Shown here: one piece after another, positions 17,248 to 25,773 of the stretch
Position numbering within the stretch: position 1 is the stretch's first letter
Layout: each line of letters starts with the position of its first letter
DNA from: Leucobacter sp. 7(1)
GTDB lineage: Bacteria; Actinomycetota; Actinomycetes; Actinomycetales; Microbacteriaceae
Length of the DNA: 64,000 bases
Assembly (NCBI RefSeq): GCF_900163635.1
Contig: NZ_FUID01000052.1
Location: forward strand, 62,001-126,000
Reading direction: 5' to 3'
The notes under the pieces: model-generated
Told to the model about the DNA's origin: nothing
Databases searched by the model: none
Seen by the model: the letters and a program-made list of their open reading frames with translations, nothing else
Translations under genes and position numbers: made by a program

Positions 17248-18570
17248 CTACCGCAGGTCGTACAGTCGCTTCAGCTTTCCTTCGGAGCGCGGCAGCGAAC
17301 CGCACGCCACGACTTCGACACCAACGCTGGTGCCCGCACGATCCTTGATGAGCTTCTGCAGGCGTTTCCCGGCACGCTCCGCATCGGGCTCGCCGGTCCC
17401 CTCGCACGGCTCAACCTTCACCACGAGGTGATCCATCGTGCCGCGCTTGGAGAGTTCCAGGATGAAGTGGGAGGTGAGCTCGGGGATCTCGCACGCGATC
17501 TCTTCGATCTGTGTCGGGAACAGGTTCACACCGCGCAGGATGATCATGTCGTCGTTGCGGCCCGTGATCTTCGCGATCCGGCGGTGTGCAGGGCGCGCGG
17601 TGCCCGGCATCAGCGAGGTGAGATCCCGCGTCCGGTACCGGATCATGGGGAACGCTTCTTTCGTGAGGGTCGTGAACACAAGCTCCCCCTCGACGCCGTC
17701 GGCCACCTGACGCAGGTCCGGGTCGATGACCTCGGGGAGGAAGTGATCCTCCCAGATGTGCGGGCCGTCCTGCGTCTCGACGCACTCGTTTCCGACGCCC
17801 GGCCCCATCATTTCGGACAGGCCATAGATGTCGACAGCTTTGATGTCGAGGCGTTCTTCGAGCTCGCGCCGCATCGAGTCGGTCCACGGCTCGGCACCGC
17901 AGATCGCGACCTTCAGGCTCGACTTGCGGGGGTCCAGTCCGGCTTTCTCGAACGCGTCGGCGATTGTCAGCAGGTAGCTCGGGGTTGACATGATCGCCTC
18001 GGGCTGGAAGTCGTTGATGAGCTGCACCTGCTTCTCCGTCTGGCCACCCGACATCGGGATCACCGTGCAGCCCAGGCGCTCGATACCGGCGTGCGCGCCG
18101 AGGCCGCCCGTGAACAGTCCGTAGCCGTAAGCGTTGTGCACCTTCCAGCCCGGCCGCACGCCCGAGGCGTACAGGGAGCGGGCAATGAGGTCTGCCCAGT
18201 TCTCCAGGTCCTTGTCGGTGTACCCAACGACCGTGAGGCGCCCCGTGGTGCCCGACGAAGCGTGGATACGACGCACGTCCTCCATCGGCACGGCGAACAG
18301 ACCGAAAGGATAGTTCTCACGCAGATCGTTTTTTGTGGTGAATGGAAGCTTTTCGATATCCGAGAGCTGCTGAATGTCGTCGGGGTGCACGCCCATTTCG
18401 TCGAAGCGACGACGGTAAAACGGCACGTTCTCGTACGCGTGACGGACGGTCCACTGCAGCCGTTCGAGCTGCAGTGCCTCGAGCTCGGCGCGGCTGAGCC
18501 GTTCTTCCGGATGCAGACCGGGAGCGTCGGTCAGCGAGACGTCGGAGAGGAGTGTCTGGGTGCGGGACAT
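17248..18570 (-). CDS. paaK: Phenylacetate-CoA ligase
   Basis: The 440-residue AMP-forming ligase activates phenylacetate with ATP and CoA, the entry step of the pathway. Visible motifs are the P-loop-like SSGTTGRLTVVGYT (about 100-113), DIYGLSEMMGPG (about 240), the YRTRDLTSL segment with the hinge, and GRNDDMIILRGVNLFP near the C-terminus, with the terminal lysine region SEGKLKRLYD. Length is that of PaaK. The ATG at 18570 has GAGG six bases upstream; the in-frame TTG at 18582 is less likely. It follows the thioesterase gene on the minus strand. Confidence 0.93.
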   Translation of the reverse strand: MSRTQTLLSDVSLTDAPGLHPEERLSRAELEALQLERLQWTVRHAYENVPFYRRRFDEMGVHPDDIQQLSDIEKLPFTTKNDLRENYPFGLFAVPMEDVRRIHASSGTTGRLTVVGYTDKDLENWADLIARSLYASGVRPGWKVHNAYGYGLFTGGLGAHAGIERLGCTVIPMSGGQTEKQVQLINDFQPEAIMSTPSYLLTIADAFEKAGLDPRKSSLKVAICGAEPWTDSMRRELEERLDIKAVDIYGLSEMMGPGVGNECVETQDGPHIWEDHFLPEVIDPDLRQVADGVEGELVFTTLTKEAFPMIRYRTRDLTSLMPGTARPAHRRIAKITGRNDDMIILRGVNLFPTQIEEIACEIPELTSHFILELSKRGTMDHLVVKVEPCEGTGEPDAERAGKRLQKLIKDRAGTSVGVEVVACGSLPRSEGKLKRLYDLR

Positions 18571-18639
18571 GGGGAGCCTCAAATCTGGTGTGCGGCGGTG
18601 AACACGGGACGAATGTATCTGAAGTACGGGGCGAAAGGA

Positions 18640-19131
18640 TTAGGCTTCGGTGGGCAACGGCCGGTTCGTTGCGAACGATCGGCCACGAAACTCGGCGATG
18701 ACGGTGCCGTGCTGGTCGGTGACGGTGATGTCGTAGAGTCCGTTGCGGCCCGAAACCCAGCGCCGGATCGCGGTAGCGGTGAGCGTGTCACCCGCGTGAC
18801 TGGCGCGCGTGAAAGTGATGTCCGCGCCGGAGGCGACCACGGCGGTGTCCCCCTCATTACACGCGTACGCGAAAGCAGTGTCGGCGAGCGTGAACACCAT
18901 CCCGCCGTGGGTGATCCCGAAGCCGTTGGCCATGTCATCACGGATGAGCATGGAGAGAACGGCACGGCCGCGTTCGAGCTCGGTGATCCGGATCCCCAGC
19001 GCCGATTTGGCGGTGTCGGTGCGCAGCATGGCTGTTGCCGACCATGTCGGGTCGAGCGGGATATCACTCTCCGAGAGAGAGATCTCGGCGAGTGCCGTGG
19101 TGGCCGTGGTCGGGTTCATCGGTGAACTCAT
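18640..19131 (-). CDS. paaI: Hot-dog thioesterase, PaaI family
   Basis: The 163-residue hot-dog protein has NGFGITHGGMVFTLADTAFAYACN, the PaaI signature with the conserved HGG and acidic residue, and GDTLTATA in the second half. PaaI hydrolyses phenylacetyl-CoA and ring-hydroxylated CoA intermediates and is thought to rescue CoA when the pathway stalls. It is the first gene of the minus-strand unit ahead of paaK, with GGAG before the ATG, and is divergent from paaA across a shared operator. Confidence 0.88.
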   Translation of the reverse strand: MSSPMNPTTATTALAEISLSESDIPLDPTWSATAMLRTDTAKSALGIRITELERGRAVLSMLIRDDMANGFGITHGGMVFTLADTAFAYACNEGDTAVVASGADITFTRASHAGDTLTATAIRRWVSGRNGLYDITVTDQHGTVIAEFRGRSFATNRPLPTEA

Positions 19132-19141
19132 GTGCGCTCCG

Positions 19142-19191
19142 TTGCGATCGTGGTAGGCTGCGACTATACTTACTGATTGTTCGGTAAGTAA
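19142..19191. promoter_or_regulatory. Overlapping divergent promoters for paaA and paaI
   Basis: Forward: TTGCGA (19142-19147), a 17-base spacer and TATACT (19165-19170). Reverse: TTACTT (complement of 19186-19191), a 17-base spacer and TATAGT (complement of 19163-19168). Both -10 regions overlap or abut the PaaR-like operator, so one repressor could close both promoters. Confidence 0.65.
19168..19189. promoter_or_regulatory. PaaR-like operator between paaI and paaA
   Basis: A 22-bp inverted repeat with ACTTACTG and CGGTAAGT arms matches the corynebacterial PaaR consensus (ACTNACCG...CGGTNAGT) at nearly every position. It covers the -10 boxes of both divergent promoters. Confidence 0.7.
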
Positions 19192-19285
19192 TTCACTACC
19201 CGCAACCCTACCACTTCATTTCCACCCCTTCAAAGGCTGTGGAAGCGGAACACTTTGGCAGAGCCCTGACGCAAGGAGGCAGCAG

Positions 19286-20263
19286 ATGGCACCCACAACG
19301 ACACCCACGCGCATCACGCGGAGCGAGGCCGAAGAGCTGGCGCACTTTGACGCCATCATTGAGGCTGACCAGCGGATCGAGCCGCGCGACTGGATGCCGG
19401 AGAAGTACCGCACGTCTCTGATCCGTCAGATCTCGCAGCACGCACACTCCGAAATCATCGGCATGCAGCCCGAGGCAAACTGGATCACCCGCGCCCCGAG
19501 TCTGAAGCGCAAGGCGATCCTGATCGCGAAGGTGCAAGACGAAGCCGGCCACGGCCTCTACCTCTACTCCGCCGCGCAGACCCTCGGTGTCACCCGCGAA
19601 GAGATGACCCAGAAGCTCATCGACGGCAAGGCCCGCTACTCCTCGATCTTCAACTACCACACGCCCACCTGGGCTGACATGGGTGCCATCGGCTGGCTTG
19701 TCGATGGTGCGGCAATCTGCAATCAGGTCCCCCTCTGCCGCGCCTCCTACGGCCCGTACGGCCGTGCAATGGTGCGCGTCTGCAAGGAGGAGTCGTTCCA
19801 CCAGCGCCAGGGGTTCGAGATCCTCTACGAACTCTCCCACGGCACCCCTGAGCAGAAGCAGATGGCACAGGACGCGGTCAACCGCTGGTACTGGCCGTCA
19901 CTGATGATGTTTGGCCCGAGCGACGACGCTTCCCCCAACTCGGCCCAGTCAATGAAGTGGAAGATCAAGCGCTTCTCGAACGACGAGCTGCGGCAGCGCT
20001 TTGTGGGCATGTGCGTGCCCCAGTTCGAGGCCCTGGGTCTTGAGTGCCCCGACAAGGACCTGCGCTTCGATGAGGAGACCGGGAAGTGGATCTCCGGCCC
20101 CATCGACTGGGACGAGTTCATGGCCGTCTTGGACGGCCGTGGCCCCGCCAACACGGAACGCCTGGATCACCGCCGCACCGCGCACGAAGACGGGGCGTGG
20201 GTCCGTGAGGCCGCCGCAGAGTACGCACGCAAGCAGCGCGAACGCGCCCGCTTCGCCGCCTAA
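19286..20263 (+). CDS. paaA: 1,2-phenylacetyl-CoA epoxidase, catalytic subunit A
   Basis: The 325-residue di-iron oxygenase subunit epoxidises the ring of phenylacetyl-CoA. Ferritin-like iron ligands appear as QDEAGH (about 85-90) and KEESFHQRQ (about 168-176), and the family features PEANWI and [13 protein letters not shown] are present. AAGGAGG precedes the ATG. It is the first gene of paaABCDE and is driven by the operator-controlled promoter just upstream. Confidence 0.95.
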   Translation: MAPTTTPTRITRSEAEELAHFDAIIEADQRIEPRDWMPEKYRTSLIRQISQHAHSEIIGMQPEANWITRAPSLKRKAILIAKVQDEAGHGLYLYSAAQTLGVTREEMTQKLIDGKARYSSIFNYHTPTWADMGAIGWLVDGAAICNQVPLCRASYGPYGRAMVRVCKEESFHQRQGFEILYELSHGTPEQKQMAQDAVNRWYWPSLMMFGPSDDASPNSAQSMKWKIKRFSNDELRQRFVGMCVPQFEALGLECPDKDLRFDEETGKWISGPIDWDEFMAVLDGRGPANTERLDHRRTAHEDGAWVREAAAEYARKQRERARFAA

Positions 20264-20291
20264 ATTTACCCGCAGGAACAAGGAGACGAAG

Positions 20292-20597
20292 ATGTCCACA
20301 CCCGGAGAACTCGGCACTGAGGCTTGGCCGCTGTGGGAGGTATTCATTCGTGCAAACCGTGGCCTGAGCCACGTGCACGCCGGATCCCTCCACGCGCCTG
20401 ACGAGGCCATGGCGCTGCGCAATGCGCGCGATCTCTACACGCGCCGCAACGAGGGTGTCTCGATTTGGGTGGTCCCCGCCGCCGCAATCACCACAAGCGA
20501 CCCCGATTCAAAGGGCGCATACTTTGAGTCGCCCGCCGGCAAGAACTACCGCCACGCGGTGTACTACACCCTCGCCGAGGGGGTGAAGCACCTGTGA
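20292..20597 (+). CDS. paaB: 1,2-phenylacetyl-CoA epoxidase subunit B
   Basis: The 101-residue protein matches PaaB in size and signature: WPLWEVFIRANRGLSHVHAGSLHA near the N-terminus, ALRNARDLYTRRNEG in the centre and GKNYRHAVYYT at the end. PaaB is a structural subunit that bridges the epoxidase core. AAGGAGA precedes the ATG at 20292. Its stop overlaps the GTG of paaC. Confidence 0.93.
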   Translation: MSTPGELGTEAWPLWEVFIRANRGLSHVHAGSLHAPDEAMALRNARDLYTRRNEGVSIWVVPAAAITTSDPDSKGAYFESPAGKNYRHAVYYTLAEGVKHL

Positions 20598-21430
20598 GCC
20601 ACGACCTCGATACCCACACGGATCACCACGGTGATGTCACCGTTGACGAGCTGCGCCTCGTCGACGAACTGCCCGGCACCGGGGAGACCGCGACGGAAGA
20701 CGTCGCGGAATACGCGATGTGGCTTGGTGACGACGCGCTCATCCTGTCCCAACAGCTGGCCTGGTGGATCTCGCGCGCGCCCGAGCTTGAAGAGGACCTG
20801 GCGCTCTCGAACATCACGCTCGATCTGCTCGGCCACGCTCGCGCGCTGCTGCACTACGCCGGCACCGCGTCGGGCCGTTCCGAAGACGATCTCGCGTACT
20901 GGCGGGACGAGCCCGAGTTCCGCAGCAGTTGGCTCGTAGAACAGCCCAACGGCGGCTACGGCGATACGATTGCGCGCCTGTTTGTGTTCTCCGCTTACCA
21001 GCTGCAGTTGCAGCGCGCCCTGTTGACCAGCGGTGACGCCACGCTGCAGGCAATCGCGGGCAAGGCCGAACGCGAGGTCACCTACCATCTGGACCACGCG
21101 GCCCAGTGGGTGCTCCGCCTCGCGGGAGGCACCGAAGACTCGCGCGAGCGCATCATCGCCGGGCTGACCCGCGCGTGGCCGTTTGTGGACGAACTCTTCA
21201 CCGATGAGCCCCTGAACGACAGGCTGGACGGGATCGCCCCGCGCCCCTCGGAACTGCGCGCAGGCTTCGATCGCGCGATCGCGACTGTGTTCGCCGAGGC
21301 AGAGCTCGAAATTCCGCAGGTGCAGCCCGCCCGCGCCCGCGGCCGCTCCGGAGTGCACAGCACCCGCATGGGCTACATCCTCGCGGAGCTGCAGTGGCTG
21401 GCCCGCCGCCACCCGGGAGCATCATGGTAA
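20594..21430 (+). CDS. paaC: 1,2-phenylacetyl-CoA epoxidase subunit C
   Basis: The 278-residue ferritin-like partner of PaaA stabilises the catalytic core. It has YAMWLGDDALILSQQLAWWI, LDLLGHARALLHYAG and EVTYHLDHAAQWVLRLAGGTE. The usual acidic and histidine residues are largely present although the subunit is not catalytic. It starts at GTG 20594 inside the paaB stop, and the last seven bases overlap paaD. Confidence 0.92.
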   Translation: MSHDLDTHTDHHGDVTVDELRLVDELPGTGETATEDVAEYAMWLGDDALILSQQLAWWISRAPELEEDLALSNITLDLLGHARALLHYAGTASGRSEDDLAYWRDEPEFRSSWLVEQPNGGYGDTIARLFVFSAYQLQLQRALLTSGDATLQAIAGKAEREVTYHLDHAAQWVLRLAGGTEDSRERIIAGLTRAWPFVDELFTDEPLNDRLDGIAPRPSELRAGFDRAIATVFAEAELEIPQVQPARARGRSGVHSTRMGYILAELQWLARRHPGASW

Positions 21431-21933
21431 CCGAGCTGCGCCCCTCAGAACCCGCTGCGGCGCGCGTCTGGGACATCGCGGCCCAAGTGCCGGATCCGGA
21501 GGTCCCGGTGCTCACAATCGAGGACCTCGGCGTCCTCCGCACCGTGCGACTCACGGAGCACGGGGCTGACGTGGTTCTCACGCCAACCTATTCCGGGTGC
21601 CCGGCGATCGACCAGATGCGAGACGACGTCACCGCCCGCCTGCACGAGGCCGGGTACGAGCAGGTCAACGTGACCACCACGCTCTCCCCCGCATGGACCA
21701 CGGATTGGATGAGCGAGGACGGCAAGCGCAAGCTCGTAGAGTACGGGATCGCCGCGCCACATCCGCGCTCAGCGCTCGGCGATGGGCCAGTCAGGATCCA
21801 ACTCGGGATCAAGTGTCCGCGCTGCCATTCGATCCGCACCCGAGAGGTGGCCCGTTTCGGATCCACCGCGTGCAAGGCGCATTACGAGTGCCTCGCCTGC
21901 CTCGAACCCTTCGACTACTTCAAGACGCACTAG
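21424..21933 (+). CDS. paaD: Phenylacetate degradation protein PaaD (MIP18-like, iron-sulfur maturation)
   Basis: The 169-residue protein combines a DUF59/MIP18 domain (QVPDPEVPVLTIEDLGVLR, then PTYSGCPAID) with a C-terminal zinc-ribbon-like part: CPRCHS and CLACLEPF. PaaD is required for the epoxidase and probably helps mature the PaaE iron-sulfur centre. The ATG at 21424 overlaps the paaC end by seven bases. Confidence 0.9.
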   Translation: MVTELRPSEPAAARVWDIAAQVPDPEVPVLTIEDLGVLRTVRLTEHGADVVLTPTYSGCPAIDQMRDDVTARLHEAGYEQVNVTTTLSPAWTTDWMSEDGKRKLVEYGIAAPHPRSALGDGPVRIQLGIKCPRCHSIRTREVARFGSTACKAHYECLACLEPFDYFKTH

Positions 21934-21952
21934 GTCTTCCGAAAGGACCACC

Positions 21953-23059
21953 ATGGCCGCCATCAACCTCGGCGCAAAGAAGCGCGCGACGTTCCACGAA
22001 CTCCGCGTTTCGGAACTGCGCCCGCTGACCGATTCAAGCGTGGAAGTCACCTTTGAGGTGCCGGATCACCTCGCCGACGACTTCCGCTACCTCGCCGGGC
22101 AGCACCTCGCGCTGCGCGCCACAATTGACGGGGAAGATCTGCGCCGTTCGTATTCGATCTGCCGTCCTCCCGCTGACGGCAGGATCTCTGTTGCCGTGAA
22201 GCGCGACTTCGGTGGAATCTTCTCGGGCTGGGTGAACGACGAGCTTCGCGTTGGTGACACCATGCAGGTCATGACCCCGCAGGGCGCATTCACGTCGAAC
22301 CTCGACGAACTTGCGGGTCGGCACGTCGTCGGGATCGCCGCGGGATCCGGCATCACACCGATCATCACCATGGCGCACCGCGTCCTGGAGCAGAGCGACA
22401 CCTCCCGCTTCGATCTACTCTTCACGAACCGCTCGTCCACCGACGTGATGTTTGTCGAAGAACTCGCGGATCTGAAGGACCGCTTCCCGCAGCGTTTCGC
22501 CCTGCACCACGTCCTCTCGCGGGAGCAGCGCTCCGCGCCGATCCTCTCCGGTCGACTCGATGAGGAACGGCTGCGCACGATCCTGAAGTCCGTGATCCCC
22601 GTCACCATGACCGACGAGTGGGTGCTCTGCGGCCCGTTCGAGCTCGTGCAGCTCTGCCGTGACCTGCTCGCCGAGAATGAGGTCGAGTCTTCCCGGGTGC
22701 GCTTCGAGCTGTTCTCCACGGGAGAGCCCGGCGCTACGCCGCGCGCGCGCCCGGTTGAGGTGCGCAGCGGCGAGAAAACGATCACCATCGATTTCACGCT
22801 CGACGGCACCTCAGCCTCGGTCGAGAGTCCGGTCGCCGCAAACGAGACTGTACTGAACGCCGCCCTGCGCGTGCGCCCTGACGTGCCATTCGCGTGTGCC
22901 GGCGGCGTATGCGGCACCTGCCGCGCTCGGGTCATCGAGGGTTCCGTCGCGATGACCGAAAACTACGCACTTGAGGCTGACGAGATCGAGCGCGGCTACG
23001 TGCTCACTTGCCAGTCGCACCCGCAGTCGGACCGCCTCGTCGTCGATTTCGACGCGTAA
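21953..23059 (+). CDS. paaE: Phenylacetyl-CoA epoxidase reductase subunit
   Basis: The 368-residue electron donor to PaaA has an FAD/NAD ferredoxin-reductase module (RRSYSICRPP for FAD, GIAAGSGITPI for nucleotide, about 15-255) followed by a plant-type [2Fe-2S] ferredoxin domain with CAGGVCGTC and a fourth cysteine in VLTCQSHP near the end. AAGGACCACC precedes the ATG at 21953. Last of the five epoxidase genes and followed by the crotonase-family gene. Confidence 0.92.
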   Translation: MAAINLGAKKRATFHELRVSELRPLTDSSVEVTFEVPDHLADDFRYLAGQHLALRATIDGEDLRRSYSICRPPADGRISVAVKRDFGGIFSGWVNDELRVGDTMQVMTPQGAFTSNLDELAGRHVVGIAAGSGITPIITMAHRVLEQSDTSRFDLLFTNRSSTDVMFVEELADLKDRFPQRFALHHVLSREQRSAPILSGRLDEERLRTILKSVIPVTMTDEWVLCGPFELVQLCRDLLAENEVESSRVRFELFSTGEPGATPRARPVEVRSGEKTITIDFTLDGTSASVESPVAANETVLNAALRVRPDVPFACAGGVCGTCRARVIEGSVAMTENYALEADEIERGYVLTCQSHPQSDRLVVDFDA

Positions 23060-23076
23060 CCGAGAGAGACCCAGCT

Positions 23077-23874
23077 ATGACGCAAGACGTTTTGCTCACC
23101 ATCGCGGACGGAGTCGCGGAGATCACGCTGAACGCACCCTCCCGCCTCAACTCGCTGGGGCCCGACATGCTCCGCGAACTCTCGGACGCCTACACCGCGG
23201 CCGCCGACGCCGGCGTGCGCGCGCTGGTACTCCGCGGCGAGGGCCGCGCGTTCTGCGCGGGCCGCGACATCTCCGGGGTCGACCCCCGCGAAGATGACGT
23301 GCTCGGGTACCTCGACGGGCTGGTACAGCCGCTGCTCGAGCAGATGAGCGCGTTCCCCGCACCCACCTTTGCCCTCGCCCACGGTGCCTGCCTCGGCGTG
23401 GGGCTCGGGCTCCTCATCGCGAGCGACGTTGTCTATGTCGCGGAAACCGCGAAGATCGGGAGCCCGTTCGCGAAGCTTGGGGCCACCCTAGATTCGGGCG
23501 GCCACGCGCTGTTCTTCGAACGTCTCGGCGCGCACCGCACCCTCGACCTGATCTACACGGGACGCCTCATGAGCGGGGCGGAGGCAGTGGCCGCCGGGAT
23601 GTTCTCGCAAGCGTTCCCCGACGAGGAAGCGCTTGACGCCACGCGATCCGCCGCCGCCACCGCGGCGACAGGGGCAACACAAGCCTTCCTCGCGTCGAAG
23701 GCGCTCGTACACCAGCTGCGCGACGAGCGGGTGGGGCTCTGGACCGCGATGTCGGCGGAGAACCGGGCACAGGCTGCGCTCTGCGACACCGACGATTACC
23801 GTGAGGGCTTCGCCGCGTTCCAGGAGAAGCGACCGCCTGTGTTCACAGGCGGCGCCGCGGGAGCTGGCGCGTGA
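23077..23874 (+). CDS. paaG: Enoyl-CoA hydratase/isomerase family protein, PaaG-type
   Basis: The 265-residue crotonase-fold protein has FCAGRDISG in the oxyanion loop. Where hydratases carry the first glutamate it has GVGLGLLIA, while LGATLDSGG supplies an aspartate, the pattern of PaaG-type isomerases. PaaG converts ring-1,2-epoxyphenylacetyl-CoA to the oxepin. Position directly after paaE supports this. The stop overlaps the following GTG. A C-terminal Gly/Ala tail is present. Confidence 0.75.
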   Translation: MTQDVLLTIADGVAEITLNAPSRLNSLGPDMLRELSDAYTAAADAGVRALVLRGEGRAFCAGRDISGVDPREDDVLGYLDGLVQPLLEQMSAFPAPTFALAHGACLGVGLGLLIASDVVYVAETAKIGSPFAKLGATLDSGGHALFFERLGAHRTLDLIYTGRLMSGAEAVAAGMFSQAFPDEEALDATRSAAATAATGATQAFLASKALVHQLRDERVGLWTAMSAENRAQAALCDTDDYREGFAAFQEKRPPVFTGGAAGAGA

Positions 23875-24329
23875 GCGGCTCGGCAGCGGAGGCGCAGTTG
23901 CCCGCAACGGCGCACCCCACGGCCGACAATTGGGTCGCGTCGAACGGAGCCGGCGAACTCGTCGAACTCATGGGCATCGAGTTCACGGAGTACTCCGTGG
24001 AGCGCACCGTGGGCCGCATGCCAGTCGTGGGCAACCGGCAGACCGTCGGGTTCATGCACGGTGGTGCCTACGTTGTGCTTGGCGAGTCACTCGGCTCGAT
24101 GGCGGCAAACCTGCACGCCGGCCCAGGCCGGCTCGCGGTCGGCGTCGACATCAACGCCACGCACACGCGCTCCGCAACCCAGGGCTACGTCACCGGCGTG
24201 TGCACTCCCGTGCACCTGGGCCGCACCCTCACCGTCCACGAGATCGTCGTGACCGATGAGGATGGCAAGCGCTGCTGCACGATGCGCATTACGAACCTCA
24301 TCAAGGACATGCCCGCGCACGCGTCCTGA
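23871..24329 (+). CDS. Hot-dog thioesterase (second PaaI/MenI-like)
   Basis: The 152-residue protein has the MGIEFTEYSVERTVGRMPV start and QTVGFMHGGAYVVLGESLGSMAAN core of the 4-hydroxybenzoyl-CoA thioesterase/MenI-like hot-dog group, with VGVDINATHTRSA in the second half. It closes the paaABCDE operon and may recycle CoA from aromatic thioesters. It differs from the PaaI at 18,640, where the HGG segment is NGFGITHGG. The GTG at 23871 overlaps the previous stop. Confidence 0.8.
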   Translation: MSGSAAEAQLPATAHPTADNWVASNGAGELVELMGIEFTEYSVERTVGRMPVVGNRQTVGFMHGGAYVVLGESLGSMAANLHAGPGRLAVGVDINATHTRSATQGYVTGVCTPVHLGRTLTVHEIVVTDEDGKRCCTMRITNLIKDMPAHAS

Positions 24330-24345
24330 GCGGAGCACACCCGTC

Positions 24346-24405
24346 ATCGAGGGGACGCACTTCGGGGTTATTCGAGCGAATAGCCCCGAAGTGCGTCCCC
24401 TCGAT
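24346..24405. terminator. Very long hairpin terminator after the paa operon
   Basis: The arms 24346-24374 and 24377-24405 pair over about 28 bases (core GGGGACGCACTTCGGGG) with one G-T pair and almost no loop. It ends the plus-strand paa operon and faces the end of the minus-strand monooxygenase fragment, so it may act in both directions. Confidence 0.7.
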
Positions 24406-24420
24406 GTGGAACGAGTGGGG

Positions 24421-25010
24421 TCAGGGCGAGGTCCGCGGGGGCGCGAAGCGGGCCGCGAAGCGGGCCGCGAAGTGGGCCGCGAAGTGGGCCGCGATGTGGG
24501 CGTCCGGGCGGACAAGGAGCCCCTCGCCCGGTGCCAGCCCTGCCCGAGCGGCGAGGTATCCCGGCTGCGCTTCATGCCGCGCGCCGGACGTGACCGCGAC
24601 GACGGGCACGTCCCCGGAACCGAGCTCCGCTGCGGCTGCGTCCCATGCGGGGTCAGGACGCTCGATCAACACGAGCCACCGGTGTCGCACCAGATCAAGG
24701 GTTGATTCGGCTGCAGGATCGCCGGTGAGTGCGGCGTGCGGGAGCCGACGCCCGACCGCGCCGGACGGCGTATACGGGTCGCCGGTCAGCGGCGGGGTCG
24801 CCCCGAGGTGCGTTCCCAAGAGCAGTTCATCGTCAATTCCGTACCGAGCACCGTAGTTGCCCGAGGAGATCGCGATGACTTCCGCCCCCACTGGTCGGCG
24901 TTCCGCGGTGTACTGATCCAGCAGCGCGTCATCCGCCTCGCCGCGCAGCACGGCTGCGAGTTGCCAGGCGAGCGTCTCGGCGTCCCCGATCCCCACGTTC
25001 ATCTTCACCC
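24421..25010 (-). pseudogene. Truncated FAD-dependent aromatic monooxygenase (C-terminal part only)
   Basis: The frame from about 25,010 down to 24,421 encodes roughly 195 residues that begin at the MNVGIGDAETLAWQLA motif, which normally lies some 290 residues into PheA/TfdB/PobA-type hydroxylases, and continue with YTAERRPV and a thioredoxin-like C-terminal domain ending LLVRPDAHIAAHF. The N-terminal FAD-binding GXGXXG and DG motifs are absent; upstream is unrelated CT-rich DNA and a palindromic element. The C-terminus is extended by a 12-base repeat. It is a decayed gene, probably once for an aromatic hydroxylase linked to the paa island. Confidence 0.7.
24441..24500 (-). repeat. Five 12-bp tandem repeats at the 3' end of the monooxygenase fragment
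   Basis: Five consecutive copies of CCGCGAAGYGGG-type units encode an AAHFAARF-like tail in the minus frame. The normal family C-terminus ends near the RPDAHIA segment, so this is an expansion after that point. Confidence 0.75.
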
Positions 25011-25159
25011 TTGCCCGAGGATCTACCCCGGCTCCTGCTCCTGTGCTCACCCCTACCCACTTCCACATTCCCGCCCTTTCCCACTCTTTCTCGCTCTGCC
25101 CCAGTTCCCTTTGCCCCAGACATCCGCCGAAAAGCCACAACCGCACCTTTCTGGCCCGT

Positions 25160-25346
25160 GGAATGCACACAATTGCGTTCTCCGCGCAGTCGCCGCGCAG
25201 TCGCCGGGCAGCGGCCGAGCAGTGGCCGGGGTGGTGGCTTGGGCAGCCGCCTCTGGCGCACCCGCGGGGCAGGTCACCACGCGAGCCTCCCCAGCCTTTC
25301 CGAGCCACGGCGCACCCCGGCGAGAACGCAATATTGTGCGTAATGC
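25160..25346. repeat. Palindromic element (MITE-like) beside the truncated gene
   Basis: ACACAATTGCGTTCTC near 25167-25182 is mirrored by GAGAACGCAATATTGTG at 25322-25338, and inner arms CCGGGGTGGTGGCTT / GAGCCACGGCGCACCCCGG continue the pairing, so the whole of about 187 bases can fold into one long imperfect hairpin. It lies where the lost 5' part of the monooxygenase gene should be. No transposase frame is inside. Confidence 0.45.
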
Positions 25347-25430
25347 GACCCCCCAATGTGCGCGATTGCAGTCTCGGCGTAGTTGCTCGGGGCCTTGGGG
25401 AGGCAGGGGCAGCATGCGCGGAAGTCCGCC

Positions 25431-25476
25431 TGATACACTGACCCCTATGGGACTGTTTGAGGTGGATGACGCCTAG
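25431..25476 (+). promoter_or_regulatory. Extended -10 promoter and nine-codon leader frame upstream of the ABC-F gene
   Basis: TGATACACT (25431-25439) is an extended -10 box; the ATG of a nine-codon frame encoding MGLFEVDDA lies seven bases further on (25447-25476), so the transcript would be leaderless. Downstream, CGCCCA/TGGGCG (25548-25562) forms a hairpin whose right arm, TCTGGGCG, can instead pair with CGCCCAGA at 25621-25628, and CCCGC/GCGGG (25641-25655) follows. This resembles leader-peptide attenuation known for some antibiotic-inducible ABC-F genes. Confidence 0.35.
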
Positions 25477-25773
25477 CCGCCGCACGCCGGTGGCACACGC
25501 GTACAGCATCGCTGACGCGCGTCGGAGCTCCTGACCCCGCACGGATCCGCCCACTCTGGGCGTTGATCACGGACGAGCCGCCACCCACCTCCTCACCATC
25601 ACCCTTCTCGGAATCGAGCGCGCCCAGACTCGGGCGGCACCCCGCGCTTTGCGGGCCCCTCCGGACGCGTGCGCCGCAGGCATCACGCGCCACCGCGGCT
25701 CGCCGCCCCACCCCTGACGGAGCCGACGCTCCAATTGCGGGCGCGCTCCCGACGCACCACGAAAGCAGGCTTC

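Noticed and set aside
25035-25115. CT-rich tract upstream of the monooxygenase fragment as a coding N-terminus
   Set aside because: The minus-strand translation here is compositionally odd and lacks the FAD-binding motif expected for the family.
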